NCBI GenBank assembly: GCA_030601755.1
Contig: JAUWBF010000038.1
Location: forward strand, 1 to 34,023
Direction of reading: 5' to 3'
Origin: Verrucomicrobiota bacterium
GTDB lineage: Bacteria > Verrucomicrobiota > Verrucomicrobiia > Opitutales > Opitutaceae
Length of the DNA: 34,023 nucleotides
Shown here: one piece after another, positions 23,598 through 31,341 of the stretch
Layout of the letters: each line of letters starts with the position of its first letter
Numbering within the stretch: position 1 is the stretch's first letter
Position numbers and translations under genes: made by a program
The notes under the pieces: model-generated
What the model was told of the DNA's origin: nothing
What the model saw: the letters and a program-made list of their open reading frames with translations, nothing else
The model's database searches: none

Positions 23598-25898
23598 ATG
23601 GACGGTATCGATTTTATCCAAGACCTCGCGGTGGTCCTGCTGGCCGCGGGACTGGCGGGCGTGCTCTGCAAGCGTGTGGGCCTGTCGGTCATCGTGGGCT
23701 ATCTGGCGGCGGGCATCGCCATCGGTCCCAACACGCCGCCGTTTTCATTCGTCTCGGACGTCGACCGCATCCAGACGCTTTCGCAGGTCGGCCTGGTGTT
23801 CCTGATGTTCGCCATCGGACTGGGGCTGAGTCTGACCAAGCTCGGCCGGCTGGGTCTGCCCACGCTGCTCGCCACGGGCCTCGGGGCGTTTTTTGTGCTC
23901 AATCTCACCCAGGCGCTCGGCCTCGTCGCCGGTTGGAGCACGCTGCAGTCGTTGTTCGTCGCCAGCATGTTCATGGTGTCGAGCTCGGCCGTGATCGCCA
24001 AGATCGTGGACGAGCAAAAGCTTTCCCATGACGGCGCCGCGCAACGGGCGCTCGGCATCACGGTGATGGAGGACGTGGTCGCGGTCGTCATGCTCACGAT
24101 CCTCGCGGGTCGCGTGCACGGCGGGGCGGGCGAGGAGGCCAATGTCGGCGGCTTGCTTGCGACGATGTCGGCTTTTGTCGTGCTGTTGGTGGGCGCGGGC
24201 CTGCTCTTGGTGCCGCGGCTGTTCCGTCGTCTGGAGTCCCGGGCCGATCCGGAGCTGCAGACCATCATCGTGGCGGGCGTGCTCTTCCTGCTGGCGATCC
24301 TTGCCGCGAAGGCCGGCTACTCGCTGGCGCTGGGGGCGTTTCTGCTCGGGGCGATCGTGGCCGAGATGCCGCAGAAGTCCGGCGTGGAAAAATCCTTCGC
24401 CGGCATGCGCGACGTGTTCAGCAGCGTGTTCTTCGTGTCCATCGGCATGATGATCGACCCGCGCCTGCTTCTGGCCGTGTGGCCGCAGGTGCTGGGGCTG
24501 TTTGCCTTTGTGATGGTGGCGCGTCCGCTGGGTTGCGGAGTCGCGCTGGTCTTGTGCGGCACGCCACTGCGAGATGCCCGGGGCGCCAGTCTGCTGCTGA
24601 CGCCGTTGGGCGAGTTTTCGTTCATCATCGCCCAGCTCGGCGTGGGGGCGGCCGTGTTGCCCAAGGAGTATTATCCGCTGGCGGTGGGTGTCTCCATTCT
24701 CACTGTGCTGGCCACTCCGCTGGTCAACCGACACTCCGATACCCTGCTGCGGGTGGTGACGCGGATCGAACCTCGCTGGGTGGAAAAAGTATTCGAGGCC
24801 TATCACGGCTGGCTGCGGCAATTGCAGGCGGGCCGCGCGGCGCCGCTTGTCTGGCGGCTCACGCGCGGACGTCTGATCCAGGTTGGCGTGGAGATGATGC
24901 TCGTCACCGGCGTGCTGATTTTTTCCCCGCAGCTGCAGACGGCGTTGATCAACTCCGGCCTGCTCGCAGGACTGGAGGAGGTGGTGCTGGGCTATGTCTT
25001 TTGGGCCGCGATCGGGCTGCTGACTCTCGTGCTGCTCTTCGCCATCTGGCGTAATCTGGCCACGGTCGCGATGATCTTTGCCGAGAGTGTGGGCTCGTCG
25101 TCGGTCCGTCTGCATCCGGGTATGATCGACAAGGGGCTGCGGGCGGTTTGCGCACTCATACTCGGCTACTGGCTTTACTGGATCCTGCCGGTCGACGCGC
25201 TGCCGGGTTGGGGATGGCTGGTCATCGTGGCCGCCGCGCTGGTGCTCGCCGGCGTGTGCTCCAATCGCTTGATCTACTGGCACAGCAGTTGGCAGTCCTC
25301 GCTGCAGGACGTGTTTGTGGCCGGACCGGTAGCTCCCGATGTGAGGGCCGATGCCCGCGTGGCGCTCGACCAGGGACTCGAAGGCTGGGGGCTGCGTCTG
25401 GCCGACTGCGTGTTGCCGGACAATGCCATGCATGCCGGTCAGAATCTGGCGACTCTAGGCATCCCGTCGCGTTTTGGCTGCACGGTGATCGAGATCGAGC
25501 GCAACGGCCACGTGATCACCTCCACCGGACCGGATTTGCGTGTCTATCCCGGTGACAAGGTGCTTCTGCTGGGGGCGCCCGCCGATCTGGAGGCTGCGCG
25601 TGCGTTTTTGGTGGAGTGCGAGTCCGGAGTCGGTGCCGAGCCGGAGGGCACGCTGCGGCATTCTGTCTTGGAGACCGCGACGTTGCCCGCCGGTCTGCGG
25701 ACGGGGCAAACGCTCGCCGAGCTCGGAGTGGCCCGTGCGACCGGCGTGCGCATCGTGGGTATCCAGCGCGGCGAGCACCGCATCCTCAACCCCGGCGGCG
25801 GTCAGACGCTCGAGGCCGGCGATGCGTTGCTGGCCGTCGGCACGCTCGACGAACTCCGTGCATTCCGCCGCTGGCTGGAGCAAGTGGCGACGGCGTGA
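23598..25898 (+). CDS. CPA2-family cation:proton antiporter with two C-terminal TrkA_C-like domains
   Basis: This 766-aa membrane protein begins with a Na/H-exchanger (CPA2) domain of about 12 helices (residues 8-378). It contains 'GYLAAGIAIGPNTPP' (34-48), 'GLVFLMFAIGLGLSL' and the buried acidic motif 'VMEDVVAVVML' (156-166). A second membrane block (about 425-555) follows. The soluble end carries two RCK_C/TrkA_C-like modules (about 598-675 and 688-766; 'VYPGDKVLLLGAPADLEAARAFL' and 'LEAGDALLAVGTLDELRAF'). No NAD-binding TrkA_N domain is seen. It probably exchanges K+ or Na+ for protons under ligand control. The ATG at 23598 is preferred to an upstream start that overlaps the terminator. 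Confidence 0.9.
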   Translation: MDGIDFIQDLAVVLLAAGLAGVLCKRVGLSVIVGYLAAGIAIGPNTPPFSFVSDVDRIQTLSQVGLVFLMFAIGLGLSLTKLGRLGLPTLLATGLGAFFVLNLTQALGLVAGWSTLQSLFVASMFMVSSSAVIAKIVDEQKLSHDGAAQRALGITVMEDVVAVVMLTILAGRVHGGAGEEANVGGLLATMSAFVVLLVGAGLLLVPRLFRRLESRADPELQTIIVAGVLFLLAILAAKAGYSLALGAFLLGAIVAEMPQKSGVEKSFAGMRDVFSSVFFVSIGMMIDPRLLLAVWPQVLGLFAFVMVARPLGCGVALVLCGTPLRDARGASLLLTPLGEFSFIIAQLGVGAAVLPKEYYPLAVGVSILTVLATPLVNRHSDTLLRVVTRIEPRWVEKVFEAYHGWLRQLQAGRAAPLVWRLTRGRLIQVGVEMMLVTGVLIFSPQLQTALINSGLLAGLEEVVLGYVFWAAIGLLTLVLLFAIWRNLATVAMIFAESVGSSSVRLHPGMIDKGLRAVCALILGYWLYWILPVDALPGWGWLVIVAAALVLAGVCSNRLIYWHSSWQSSLQDVFVAGPVAPDVRADARVALDQGLEGWGLRLADCVLPDNAMHAGQNLATLGIPSRFGCTVIEIERNGHVITSTGPDLRVYPGDKVLLLGAPADLEAARAFLVECESGVGAEPEGTLRHSVLETATLPAGLRTGQTLAELGVARATGVRIVGIQRGEHRILNPGGGQTLEAGDALLAVGTLDELRAFRRWLEQVATA

Positions 25899-26031
25899 CG
25901 AGTCTGCAGCGGACCTGCGTTTGCCGCTGTCTGAAGGCGCGACTGTGCGTCCGGCAACAAGGCGCGGCGAACGTCGGCTGACACCTTCTCCCCGTTACGT
26001 CGTGCCTTCGCGGTGTTGTGCGGTCGGCTGC

Positions 26032-26514
26032 TTAATCGACTTCCGGCAGCTGAAAGCGCAGGTCCTGCGAAGGCAGGCCGGAGTCTGTCGAGAAGGGAGT
26101 CGCGGCTGATGTAGTCTCTTCCTCGAGCAACTGCATCTGGGCCTGACTCAGTCGCAGGATCAGCGTCCGTCCGGATTCGAAGTGAAACGTGTCGCGGGTG
26201 AAATAAACGGTGTTCCCACCGATGTGCAGCACGACATAAGAGCCGGAGTTTATCCACATGCCGTCGGGAAATGTCCGGCTTCCCGCAGCGTCCAAGGCAA
26301 AGTGAGGCGCGGGCTCCGGATGACCCGAATACGTGGTGCCGATCTCGATATCCGCTCCGGGGACGGGAACGCCGAGCGGTGTCTCGACGCGCAGCAGCGT
26401 GATCTTGTGCGCCTGGCAACCGGTGAGGCCGGCCGCCAGAAAAACCCACAATACCCATCGCGTGAGCTGACCCGGCAGGACGGTTGCCGGCAGTGTTGGT
26501 GGCCGTGGCTTCAT
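26032..26514 (-). CDS. Putative lipoprotein, last gene of a six-gene operon
   Basis: This 160-aa protein has a lipoprotein signal (hydrophobic WVLWVFLAAGLTGC, lipobox LTGC, lipidated Cys33). It is followed by a small beta-rich domain ('LLRVETPLGVPVPGADIEIG', 'GSYVVLHIGGNTVYFTRDTFHF') that looks like a carboxypeptidase-regulatory-type or Ig-like fold. The function is unknown. The ATG at 26514 overlaps the stop of the upstream gene as ATGA, which decides the start over the longer frame reaching 26574. Confidence 0.78.
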   Translation of the reverse strand: MKPRPPTLPATVLPGQLTRWVLWVFLAAGLTGCQAHKITLLRVETPLGVPVPGADIEIGTTYSGHPEPAPHFALDAAGSRTFPDGMWINSGSYVVLHIGGNTVYFTRDTFHFESGRTLILRLSQAQMQLLEEETTSAATPFSTDSGLPSQDLRFQLPEVD

Positions 26515-26915
26515 GGACTCGTGCCCAACGCTTTTGCGATCAAGAAAAACACGGCCACGCCGCCGAGAAAACACAGGCAGCTCAGCCCGGCGAATACGGA
26601 GAAGGACACGACCGACAGAGGCCAGTTTTTCAGGACCATGGTGCCCTCGTCCACCTTCAGGCCCTCGATCTCCAGCTCATACCTCAGCCTCGGCACAAGC
26701 CACATGGGGGCGACGGAGCGAATCTGGCCGCGCACGTGCCGGCCTTCGATGGCAAAGTCAAAGTCCGTCCGGGTCTTGAACCCGACGCCATCCAGCAGCG
26801 GATGAAACTTCCGTCCGTCGATTCGCACCTCGAATCCCATGCACAGCCACGCGAAGGCCGGGAAGGCGATGAGTTCAAACTCGATGGGTTGTCCCAGATG
26901 GTGGTGGGTTTTCAT
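26511..26915 (-). CDS. Single-pass membrane protein, unknown
   Basis: This 134-aa protein has a charged N-terminal domain (1-100) with hydrophobic strands ('EFELIAFPAFAWLCMGFEVRIDG', 'YELEIEGLKVDEGTMVL'). A C-terminal membrane helix follows ('VVSFSVFAGLSCLCFLGGVAVFFLI', about 102-126). No family is recognised. It is coupled to the downstream lipoprotein by an ATGA overlap and starts 12 bp after the YcxB-like gene ends, so it clearly belongs to the same operon. Confidence 0.72.
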   Translation of the reverse strand: MKTHHHLGQPIEFELIAFPAFAWLCMGFEVRIDGRKFHPLLDGVGFKTRTDFDFAIEGRHVRGQIRSVAPMWLVPRLRYELEIEGLKVDEGTMVLKNWPLSVVSFSVFAGLSCLCFLGGVAVFFLIAKALGTSP

Positions 26916-26927
26916 GCGGCTCCTGGT

Positions 26928-27500
26928 TCAACGGGTTGGTTGGCCGAGCCCGGCTTTTTGGCGAATCAGATCGTGGGCCTCTTTGGCCGCCTCATGGCCA
27001 ACGCTGGCTATCGGCACCGGATAACCGAGCGGTCCGCTCAGGAAAATAAACAGATGCTCTTCGGTAAGCTCCACCCGCCGCAACGTGGACCAGTGGTAAT
27101 GACTTTCGCCCATGGGCGAGATCGAGCGGAGGCCATCGTCGGCCAAGGTCAGCTCGCACGAGCCCAACGCTCCCTGATAGCTTTTTTCGCGGACCATGCG
27201 CCGGGTGTATTTGTCGATTCGCCGATCAAAGCTGATCGGGGACAGCACATACCAGGCGACCGACAGCGTCACGAACACCGTGATGGAGACCCAATCGATG
27301 ACGGCACGATGGTTCACCATCGGCATCACGACCAGCAGGATCAGCAGCGCCGCGGGCAGGAACCAGCGTCGCAGGGTGCGCGCCCTTTGGATGGTCGGCG
27401 AGGCGGCGTTATACTTGCGGCTGAAGGCGACGATGTCGTCTTCCTGAATGGTGAATCGCAGCTGCATGTGTGGGGAAGGGAAGTTGGCGGCATCAGTCAT
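26928..27500 (-). CDS. YcxB-like domain membrane protein
   Basis: This 190-aa protein begins with a short polar region ('MQLRFTIQEDDIVAFSRKY' from residue 12) and has two membrane helices (about 47-62 and 68-86). A cytoplasmic YcxB-like beta domain follows ('CELTLADDGLRSISPMGESHYHWSTLRRVELTEEHLFIFLS', 114-154). YcxB-like proteins are widespread and of unknown function. The ATG at 27467 (residue 12) would also fit the family's usual start; the longer frame from 27500 is given because neither has a clear ribosome-binding site. Confidence 0.82.
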   Translation of the reverse strand: MTDAANFPSPHMQLRFTIQEDDIVAFSRKYNAASPTIQRARTLRRWFLPAALLILLVVMPMVNHRAVIDWVSITVFVTLSVAWYVLSPISFDRRIDKYTRRMVREKSYQGALGSCELTLADDGLRSISPMGESHYHWSTLRRVELTEEHLFIFLSGPLGYPVPIASVGHEAAKEAHDLIRQKAGLGQPTR

Positions 27501-27549
27501 CGGGAGATGGGGGAAACGCGGCAGCTTGAGGCATCATCTTTCCGGGTTT

Positions 27550-27645
27550 CTACTGGATGTGTTGCTGGGCTCCGCACCGCACCAGGCCCAGTGGCAGCGC
27601 CATCACGGCGAGGGCGATGAAGGCGATGACCTTGAGCTTGGTCAT
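27550..27645 (-). CDS. 31-aa membrane micro-protein
   Basis: The reading frame encodes MTKLKVIAFIALAVMALPLG followed by LVRCGAQQHIQ. It is one hydrophobic helix with a basic N-terminus and one Cys. Its ATG overlaps the stop of the upstream 90-aa gene as ATGA (27642-27645), the same coupling seen elsewhere in this operon, which is the main reason to think it is translated. The function is unknown. It could also be a lipoprotein-like or signal-anchor remnant. Confidence 0.5.
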   Translation of the reverse strand: MTKLKVIAFIALAVMALPLGLVRCGAQQHIQ

Positions 27646-27914
27646 GTCAACAGCTCGAACAACTTCACTCCGAGCGAATAGAGGCCGTGGAAAAATACCC
27701 CGATCGCGAGAACCGAGGCCAAAAACCAAAGGCGCTCGTGGAGTAAATTCGGCGGCGGCGGGAGCTTGCCTCGCCAAAAGACAATTCGTCCGCAGACGGG
27801 ACTGAGTTCACCGGCTTCCGATTCGCTGATGAGTTCGCGCATACGCCGATCGAACTCCTCGGTCGAAACGCCAACCAGGATTTCTTCGTCTTCGATTCGT
27901 AGGTCCATGGGCAT
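27642..27914 (-). CDS. Small C-tail-anchored membrane protein (90 aa)
   Basis: The N-terminal 50 residues are soluble and acidic ('DLRIEDEEILVGVSTEEFDRRMRELISESEAGELSPVCGR'). A single C-terminal helix follows ('LWFLASVLAIGVFFHGLYSLGVKLF', about 62-86), so it is probably tail-anchored in the inner membrane. Start at 27914 or, two codons later, at 27908. The stop overlaps the 31-aa ORF. It lies 36 bp after the upstream 97-aa gene. No family is recognised. Confidence 0.68.
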   Translation of the reverse strand: MPMDLRIEDEEILVGVSTEEFDRRMRELISESEAGELSPVCGRIVFWRGKLPPPPNLLHERLWFLASVLAIGVFFHGLYSLGVKLFELLT

Positions 27915-27950
27915 AGGGTGTGAAGGAGGGTCGAAACGGAACTCGGGCCG

Positions 27951-28244
27951 CTAGAAGAGCAGGCCCATCACGATGCGGTAGCCCAGGAAGCAACCGAGGA
28001 TCTTGGCGGTCTGCTTTGGCTGGGTGCCGCAGATCACCGTCAGGCCCACCGCCATCAGGATCAGGTAAATCGGCACGATCAGGATCATCAGGTCCGGCGG
28101 CAGGGCCAGCGCCGCGCCAAAGGTCACCAGCGTGACGGCGAAGATCGTCAGGAAGCCGTAGAGAAAACCGCCGTTGGCATTGTGCCGGGCGAAAACGTAG
28201 AGCAATCCGGCGACCACCGCCGCGTCGAGTAACAAGCCGATCAT
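27951..28244 (-). CDS. Small three-helix membrane protein (97 aa), first gene of the operon
   Basis: This protein is almost wholly hydrophobic: helices about 3-18 (GLLLDAAVVAGLLYVF), 28-47 (LYGFLTIFAVTLVTFGAALA) and 50-72 (DLMILIVPIYLILMAVGLTVICG). A short basic loop (TQPKQTAKI) and a last amphipathic segment follow. No family is recognised. It is the promoter-proximal gene of the minus-strand cluster running to 26032, and it is divergent from the deacetylase across a 258-bp gap. I see no confident promoter in that gap, only an imperfect ACGTTCC/GGGAACGT inverted repeat near 28332-28377. Confidence 0.68.
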   Translation of the reverse strand: MIGLLLDAAVVAGLLYVFARHNANGGFLYGFLTIFAVTLVTFGAALALPPDLMILIVPIYLILMAVGLTVICGTQPKQTAKILGCFLGYRIVMGLLF

Positions 28245-28502
28245 GTTGGCAGGCTGTCGGTTGACGGATGATGGGCAAGGATCCAGTTGGGTTGGCGCAG
28301 ATGACTGTTCTCGGCCTGCTGCCTTGGCTTACGTTCCGCACCCCCGCCAGCCGATCATGCGCCTGCATGCGGGAACGTGGCACGGGAATCGTTCAAACAA
28401 CGCCTCCTGATAATTCACCGGCGCGACGGTTGATGGTGCTGCGATCGGCTGGCTTCGCCAAGGTTCCTGACTGCATGCTCCTGTTCCGGTCATCCCTCCC
28501 CG

Positions 28503-29531
28503 ATGATTTCCCAGCCCCTCTCCGCGCGGTGGACCCGTGCACTCGTTCTCTTGCTCATGGCCGGCCTTGCCTCGCGGCTGCCCGCCGCCACCGGCGATAC
28601 CCGCGTCGCCACTTGGCGCGACGACCGCACCGCCGTCTATTTGCTCATGTTTGACGACGGTTGGGTGGGGCAGCTCCAGGTCGCCATCCCCGAGCTGCAG
28701 AAGCGCGGCCTCACCGCCACGTTCTACATGGTGCCGGAAAAGCACGAATACAAGGGTGTCGCCGCCAAGTGGGCCGAGGCGATCACGGGTGGCAACGTCG
28801 TCTACGGCGTGCACACCATGACCCATGGTGGCGTCAAGGACCTCGAGCACGCCCGCTGGGAAATCGGCGAGTGCGCCCGCGTCATTCGCGAGGAGCTCCA
28901 GCCCGGAAAACCCAACCGCCTCGTCTCCTTCGCCCAGCCCGGCGTTGGCCCCGGCAAATGGAACATCAACAAGGAAGAGCTCACGTTGGTCCTGCAGGAA
29001 AACAACCTCATCGACCGTCCGCCCTTCGCCGGCCACGGCGCGATCTACCACTGGCAGACCCTCGAGCAGATGACCGCCCTCGGCGACAAGGCCGTCGCCG
29101 CCAAGGGCATGGAATACCTGATCGTCCACGGCGTCGAACGCATCGGCGCGAAGTGGCAGGATTTTTGGGCGCTCAAGCAGGACATCTTCCTCCCGTTGCT
29201 CGACTACCTGAAGGCCAAGAGCGACGCCCGCGAACTCTGGGTCACCGACCACATCACCTGGCACCAATACGTCGTCGAGCGCGACGCCGCGACCGTGCGG
29301 ACGCTTAACGTCACCGCCAACGGCATCCAACTCGAGCTCAAGTCCTCGGCCGACTCGGAGCTCTACGACCAACCGCTCACCCTCGTCACCGAGGTCCCCG
29401 CCACGTGGGGCGCGTGCACCATCGCCCAAGGCGAAACCACCGTCCTCGCGACCGCCGTGAACGGCACGCTCACCTTTGACGCCCTGCCCAACGGCGCACC
29501 GATCAGCATCTCGCCAGCCGCGGGCAACTGA
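28503..29531 (+). CDS. Exported polysaccharide deacetylase (NodB homology, CE4-like)
   Basis: This 342-aa exported enzyme has a signal peptide (residues 1-29, ALVLLLMAGLASRLPAA). A NodB-type domain follows, with motif 1 'LLMFDDGW' (catalytic/metal Asp51 and Asp52) and motif 2 'GVHTMTH' (metal ligands His104 and His108). It probably removes N- or O-acetyl groups from an extracellular or cell-wall polysaccharide. The C-terminal 90 residues are beta-rich ('LNVTANGIQLELKSSADSELYDQPLTLVTEVP') and look like a carbohydrate-binding or Ig-like appendage. A REPIN-like hairpin pair begins 18 bp after the stop. It is convergent with the sulfatase. Confidence 0.88.
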   Translation: MISQPLSARWTRALVLLLMAGLASRLPAATGDTRVATWRDDRTAVYLLMFDDGWVGQLQVAIPELQKRGLTATFYMVPEKHEYKGVAAKWAEAITGGNVVYGVHTMTHGGVKDLEHARWEIGECARVIREELQPGKPNRLVSFAQPGVGPGKWNINKEELTLVLQENNLIDRPPFAGHGAIYHWQTLEQMTALGDKAVAAKGMEYLIVHGVERIGAKWQDFWALKQDIFLPLLDYLKAKSDARELWVTDHITWHQYVVERDAATVRTLNVTANGIQLELKSSADSELYDQPLTLVTEVPATWGACTIAQGETTVLATAVNGTLTFDALPNGAPISISPAAGN

Positions 29532-29548
29532 TCCGAGACAAGTGCAAA

Positions 29549-29627
29549 GGTGGAACGCGTTGTCCCCAACGCGTTCGAGAACCGCTCGCCGCGTCAAACG
29601 AGCGTCTTGGGGACAAGCCGCTCCACC
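29549..29627. repeat. REPIN-like element: two inverted REP hairpins with GTGG feet
   Basis: The left unit is GGTGGA, then GAACGCGTT/AACGCGTTC (29553-29561 and 29568-29576, perfect 9-bp arms) around GTCCCC. The right unit is the mirror image: GAGCGTCTT/AAGCCGCTC (29600-29608 and 29615-29623, one mismatch) around GGGGAC, then TCCACC. The outer 21 bases of both ends match at 18 positions when one is reverse-complemented. A GTGG tetranucleotide at the foot of each hairpin is the hallmark of bacterial REP sequences mobilised by RAYT transposases. It may also act as an mRNA-stabilising or terminating structure between the converging genes. Confidence 0.75.
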
Positions 29628-29657
29628 TGGAGCAGCGATGGTTCGATTCAAAACTTC

Positions 29658-29858
29658 CTACCCGGCCGCGCGGCTCAGCGCACCGATGTCCTCGCCCTCG
29701 GCGGCCAGCAACTCGCGCAACGCCGCGTGCAGGGTCGCCGCCCGCGCCGGATCGTCCGTCGGCGCCTGCGCACTCTCGCTCCGCGCGGGCAGGCGCATGT
29801 CGCGCAGCCCTTGGGAAACCCATTTGCCGTCGGCCTCCTGCGCCACCGAGTAGGACAC
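29658..29858 (-). pseudogene. Out-of-frame C-terminal segment of the sulfatase
   Basis: This frame reads 'YSVAQEADGKWVSQGLRDMRLP...LHAALRELLAAEGEDIGA' and stops at 29658, a normal sulfatase C-terminal end. The overlapping 29675 frame is Arg-rich and low-complexity. The switch occurs around 29846-29858 (minus strand GGCGAGTGTCCTACTCGG). One missing base there (1436 plus 1 nt is divisible by three) would fuse both parts. Confidence 0.7.
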
Positions 29859-31093
29859 TCGCCGTCAAAGACCGAGCGTCCGCCAATGCAGCTGCCCAGG
29901 CAGTGCGGCCGGTCCGCGGCACGCAGCAGCGACGTCCCGCGCAACCGCGCCGCCGGGTCGATCCGCGCCACATCCAGGAGCGTGGCGTGCAGGTCCATCG
30001 TGTTGCACGGCAGGCTGACCGGCGCCTGCGCTCCGTCGAAGCCCGCCCCCTCGATGATCAGCGGCACGCGGCTCGACTCGGGCGAGCCGTCGCCCTTGCC
30101 GCGAAACGGCGCCTTGCCCGGATGCGTTCCCAGGTAGTCGCCGTGGTCGGACGTGTAGATGATCACCGTGTCTTCCTTCAGCCCGCTTTCCCGCAGAAAC
30201 TCCATCAGCCGGCCGAGCTGCACGTCCAGCGACGTGATCATCGCGGCGTATTCCACCGAGCAATGCCCGAGCACCCCGCGATACCACGGGTTCAGATTTG
30301 GCGGAGCCTTGAACTCGTCCGGACGATAAAGCCGCAAAAACTCCTCGGGCACGACCGGGAACATCAACCACTGCGGAAAGCTCTGGCAAAACCACCAATA
30401 CGACGTGAACGCCTCGTCCGGCAGGTTGAGCCCCAGCCGCGCGTCGATCTCCCGGGCCTTGGTCAGGCAGTCGGGATCGCGCTCAAACTCACGCATGCTC
30501 GTGGCGTTGTGCGGCGGGTGCCAGTTGATCTGCATGAAGAACGGTTTCGACGGATCACGATCCTCCCGCAGGTAGCGCATGGCGCGCTCGGTCATGATCT
30601 CCGGCTCGTAAAGCCCCTCCCACGGGTGGATCAACTCGCCCGCCTCGGAATACGCCGGCATGTCGTAGCTGTAGTGGCCGTTGTTCCAGCCCTCCCAGTG
30701 CATCCAGCCCAGGCGGCGGTGCGGCGGCACGTATTCGGGCACGCCGCGCGCGGCCTCGCGGTTCCAGTGGCACTTGCCAAAATAGGCCGTCTGGTAGCCG
30801 GCGCTCACGAACTGCTCGGCCAGCGGCGGCGCCTCCAGGCGGTCCAGCTCGAGATGCCCGCGGTTGTCCACGGCGCCATGCTGAAACGGATACAACCCCG
30901 ACTGCAGACTGCAGCGGTAGGGCATGCACAACGGCGCCGACGAGACGCAGTTGACGTAGCGTGTGCCGGTCGCGGCCATCCGGTCCATGTGCGGCGTGCG
31001 CACGACCGGGTGACCGGCGCACCCCAGATAGTCCGCCCTGTGCTGGTCGGCGACGATCAGCAGGACGTTGGGGCGGGGCTTGGTGCTTTCCAT
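29675..31093 (-). CDS. Sulfatase (Cys-type, alkaline-phosphatase superfamily), frameshifted near the C-terminus
   Basis: This enzyme hydrolyses sulfate esters. It shows the modification motif C-x-P-x-R ('LCMPYRCSLQSG', Cys56, which becomes formylglycine), the N-terminal metal site 'LLIVADQHRADYLG' (11-24), and 'YTSDHGDYLGTH' (313-324) holding the Asp-His metal ligands. The frame is sound to 'GGRSVFDGE' (about residue 412). After that the translation turns into Arg-rich nonsense. The true C-terminus lies in another frame (29658-29858). No signal peptide is seen from the ATG at 31093, and none from the farther start at 31168. If the shift is corrected, the protein is about 478 aa. The natural substrate is unknown, possibly a sulfated polysaccharide. 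Confidence 0.85.
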   Translation of the reverse strand: MESTKPRPNVLLIVADQHRADYLGCAGHPVVRTPHMDRMAATGTRYVNCVSSAPLCMPYRCSLQSGLYPFQHGAVDNRGHLELDRLEAPPLAEQFVSAGYQTAYFGKCHWNREAARGVPEYVPPHRRLGWMHWEGWNNGHYSYDMPAYSEAGELIHPWEGLYEPEIMTERAMRYLREDRDPSKPFFMQINWHPPHNATSMREFERDPDCLTKAREIDARLGLNLPDEAFTSYWWFCQSFPQWLMFPVVPEEFLRLYRPDEFKAPPNLNPWYRGVLGHCSVEYAAMITSLDVQLGRLMEFLRESGLKEDTVIIYTSDHGDYLGTHPGKAPFRGKGDGSPESSRVPLIIEGAGFDGAQAPVSLPCNTMDLHATLLDVARIDPAARLRGTSLLRAADRPHCLGSCIGGRSVFDGECPTRWRRRPTANGFPKGCATCACPRGARVRRRRRTIRRGRRPCTRRCASCWPPRARTSVR

Positions 31094-31341
31094 GGCGATG
31101 ACCGGCTTGGCCGGAGGGGTGGGGATTTCAGTGTGCGAACATTCCTCGCCGACGCTCTTCTCATCCAAGCGTATCCGTCACATTCAAACCGCGTTGTTGA
31201 AATATTTGCGCAGGCTTATGCGTAGCGCGGGCTGTGAACGTATAACCCGTTTGCGGCCCACCTCCTTGGGCTTGGTCCCGACCTCGCTTCGGCAGGGATT
31301 GCTAAACTGACAGATTGCGGACGGACCTCGTTGGCTTGCCC

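Noticed and set aside
23745-25433. 562-aa minus-strand ORF opposite the antiporter
   Set aside because: His/Gln/Arg-rich shadow of a membrane-protein gene; composition typical of antisense to hydrophobic codons.
28329-29651. 440-aa minus-strand ORF opposite the deacetylase
   Set aside because: Val/Gly/Asp-rich antisense frame; the plus strand has NodB catalytic motifs.
31183-31201. ttcaaaccgcgttgttgaa dyad upstream of the sulfatase as an operator
   Set aside because: Only about five matching bases per arm; not distinguishable from chance.
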